In this document: positions 62,358 through 64,000 of the stretch, piece after piece
Position numbering within the stretch: position 1 is the first letter of the stretch
Layout of the letters: each line of letters opens with the position of its first letter
Assembly: GCA_949316235.1 (NCBI GenBank)
Contig: OX438758.1
Location: 4,745,731-4,809,730 of the forward strand
DNA length: 64,000 nucleotides
Direction: 5' to 3'
Origin: Oegoconia quadripuncta
Lineage: Eukaryota > Arthropoda > Insecta > Lepidoptera > Autostichidae
Notes under the pieces: generated by a model
Database searches by the model: none
The model's input: only the letters and a program-made list of their open reading frames with translations
What the model was told of the DNA's origin: nothing
Position numbers and translations under genes: made by a program

Positions 62358-63791
62358 TGAAGTTACATCTGGCTTGCAACGGTTTATGATTACTATTAAC
62401 TGAAACGCAGCCTGAAACCACCCATCCTAATCGAGTTCTCTGTAATATCGGCAACCCTTCTCCCAAACGGTGTTGGCCGATACATAGAAGTTGGTAGAAT
62501 AATTCAGCTCCAATAATGATATCTATCTCACCTCCATCGTAGAAAGAGGTATCAGCTAAGTGGAAACGTTTAGGTATATTTAGGTGTTGATTATTTGGTA
62601 AACATGAGGGCAAATTACAAATACTAGGGACAATAAAACAAGATAAATCGGTTGAGTAAGTACTGTCCATAGAATGAATGCTTAATTTACATAATTGGTT
62701 AAATAATGACCTTCCTTGCAATTAGGGCATTGTTTACGGTAGGTACCTTTGTTGGATGTTACCTTAGTGTTGGGACCTGGAGAGGACGTGGTGATCAGGG
62801 CCTTATGCGACGAATGCGCCGCGGGCGGCACACTCGTGCTGGGTCTAGCTTGGTCCAGCGCCTCATGAAGGTCAGCTTGTATTCGAAGAAAGGACTTGAA
62901 ATCCTGTAAAGTTGGAAGTTCACGAGTATGAATTTTTTCTTCCCACTTTCGCTGTATGGGAGATTCGAGTTTCCCGGACAAGAAAAATATAACTAATATA
63001 TCCCATCCTTCGGTAGAAACGTTAAGTGATTTTAACGTGCGTAAATGTTTCGATATATTATCAGCTAAATTTCTTAAAGCAGAGGCGTTGGTGGCTACAC
63101 TATCAATATTAAACAGCGCCTTTAAGTGATTGTAGACTAGCACTCTTGGATTGTTATAACGTTCGCATAACAGCTGCCAAGCTATAGTATAGCTTTCTTC
63201 GGAATATTCCAACGAACTTATAACCTCTAAAGCACTATTTTTTAGGCAACTGCGTAGGTATTTGAATTTCTGGATCGACTTTAAATTACTTTGATTAACC
63301 AGAGCGTTAAATGTGTCTCGAAATTCAATCCATTGAGTGATGTTACCACTAAATGACGGTAAGGAGATATCTGGATATTTTATTGAGTCGTTATTTTCTG
63401 AAACGCAAACGTGGGAAATTTCGTTTTGGGTTTGGTTTGAGGAACCTTTAATGTTTTTCTTTAGGTAATTCTTTGCTTTAGCAATTGATTCATAATAAGT
63501 GTTCTCAAAGCATTCCCTTTCCTCTAGTTCTTTATCAAAGTAAGTAGTTAAAGTCTCGATTCTATCTTGCAGTTTCTCAAATTGTGTAAATACTGTGCAT
63601 AATTTTTCTACACGCAATTCAAGATCTAAAGACTGCTCAGCTGATATAGATTTAGGATCAAATTTACTTAGGTATTTTTTGAACAACGTTAATTTTCCCT
63701 TTTCGACCCCCCGTTTTTTTATTAATTCTTTTAATAAGTTGTCTTCTAAAATGGTAGCGTTAATCTCACTGCTTTCACTGTCTGAAGCCAT
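62358..63791 (-). pseudogene. BEL/Pao gag and protease start, cut off
   Basis: ATG 63791 opens MASDSESSEINATILEDNLL and a Gag of the DUF1759 type: ISLPSFSGNITQWIEFRDTF, KFKYLRSCLKNSALEVI, WQLLCERYNNPRVLVYNHLK. A zinc knuckle starts as CPNCKEGHYLTN but the second half is lost. After a frame change near 62700, STDLSCFIVPSICN, DIIIGAELFYQLL and LPILQRTRLGWVVSG belong to the BEL/Pao aspartic protease region. It ends at 62358 against the piggyBac remnant. RT, RNase H and integrase are absent. Confidence 0.85.
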
Positions 63792-64000
63792 GATTTAACA
63801 AATTAGAAGTTACAAAGAGGGTTAAAAAATTTGAATTAATGCCCAAATAATTAAGGGAAATATGCCAGCCACTTACTTGAGGACAGTAACCTGCCAAATA
63901 CCTGTTGACTCTCCTGCTATACAAGTAATATTCGATGAGTGGATGGATAGCGCGGCCGTTGATGACCTTGGTTGACCATCTGACTTTCTTCCTCGATCGG
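63792..64000 (-). other. Leader upstream of BEL/Pao gag
   Basis: No open frame of note. By position this is the 5' untranslated region, but the primer-binding site and 5' LTR were not recognised and may lie beyond the window. Confidence 0.4.

Noticed and set aside
1..64000. CRISPR arrays, bacterial operons, riboswitches
   Set aside because: Spliced genes, poly(A) retroposons and eukaryotic transposon families show a eukaryotic genome; the tandem repeats lack regular spacers.

Overview
The window is an AT-rich eukaryotic segment built almost entirely of nested transposable elements. I found no convincing host gene, no functional rRNA or tRNA gene and no CRISPR array. It is most likely from a moth or butterfly (Lepidoptera). 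The reasons are repeats I know from that order: 'cttcaaaaaaggaggaggttctcaattcg'-class repeats at 11.8 and 19.5 kb, a LINE 3' tail at 17.7 and 39.6 kb, small Helitrons ending CTAG at 50.4 and 56.9 kb, and a 5S-rRNA-derived SINE at 49.8 kb. Assignment to the order is inference; an arthropod genome is close to certain.

Layout. 0-2.5 kb: an intact DD41D-type mariner with 120-bp inverted ends, next to a broken DDE_Tnp_4 transposase. 2.5-4.3 kb: gypsy integrase and Helitron fragments. 4.36-8.32 kb: PIF/Harbinger copy A (TSD TTA) carrying two nested MITEs. 8.6-10.2 kb: remains of a second Harbinger clade. 11.5-14.2 kb: a decayed, probably CACTA-like transposase with a 124-bp palindrome in its intron. 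15.4-19.1 kb: a Tc1 scrap, then Harbinger copy B with a hAT MITE. 19.88-27.34 kb: an env-bearing Ty3/gypsy (errantivirus-like) element with both LTRs and TSD ACCT. 27.9-29.55 kb: an intact piggyBac transposase. 29.6-30.5 kb: LINE remnant. 31.8-32.3 kb: tandem repeat. 32.6-36.15 kb: a dead piggyBac split by intact Harbinger copy C (TSD ATA). 36.4-41.1 kb: pogo, LINE and reverse-transcriptase remains with MITEs. 42.04-47.29 kb: Harbinger copy D (TSD TAA) filled with P-element, LINE, mariner and LTR/tRNA debris. 47.46-58.49 kb: an 11-kb second-clade Harbinger (TSD CAG) swollen by SINEs, Helitrons and a short-LTR gypsy. 58.6-62.4 kb: a piggyBac gene split by a mariner with 466-bp inverted repeats. 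62.4-64 kb: the 5' part of a BEL/Pao element.

The most interesting system is the architecture of Harbinger copies A, B, C and D. Each of A and C encodes a DDE transposase (T, + strand) and a MADF-BESS DNA-binding protein (M, - strand) whose exons interlock: T exon 1, M exon 2, T exon 2, M exon 1. The intron of each gene holds the terminal exon of the other. B keeps three of the four exons and D keeps two, in the same order. Copy C has intact reading frames, clean splice sites, terminal inverted repeats and a target-site duplication. The other Harbinger clade (47.5-58.5 kb) has a Myb/SANT-type partner and simply convergent, non-interlocked genes.

Other points of note are a 41-nt copy of the 3' half of tRNA-Trp including CCA next to a putative LTR end, a SAP domain in a gypsy Gag with about 90-131-bp LTRs, several strong palindromes, and insertion junctions clear enough to order events in time.
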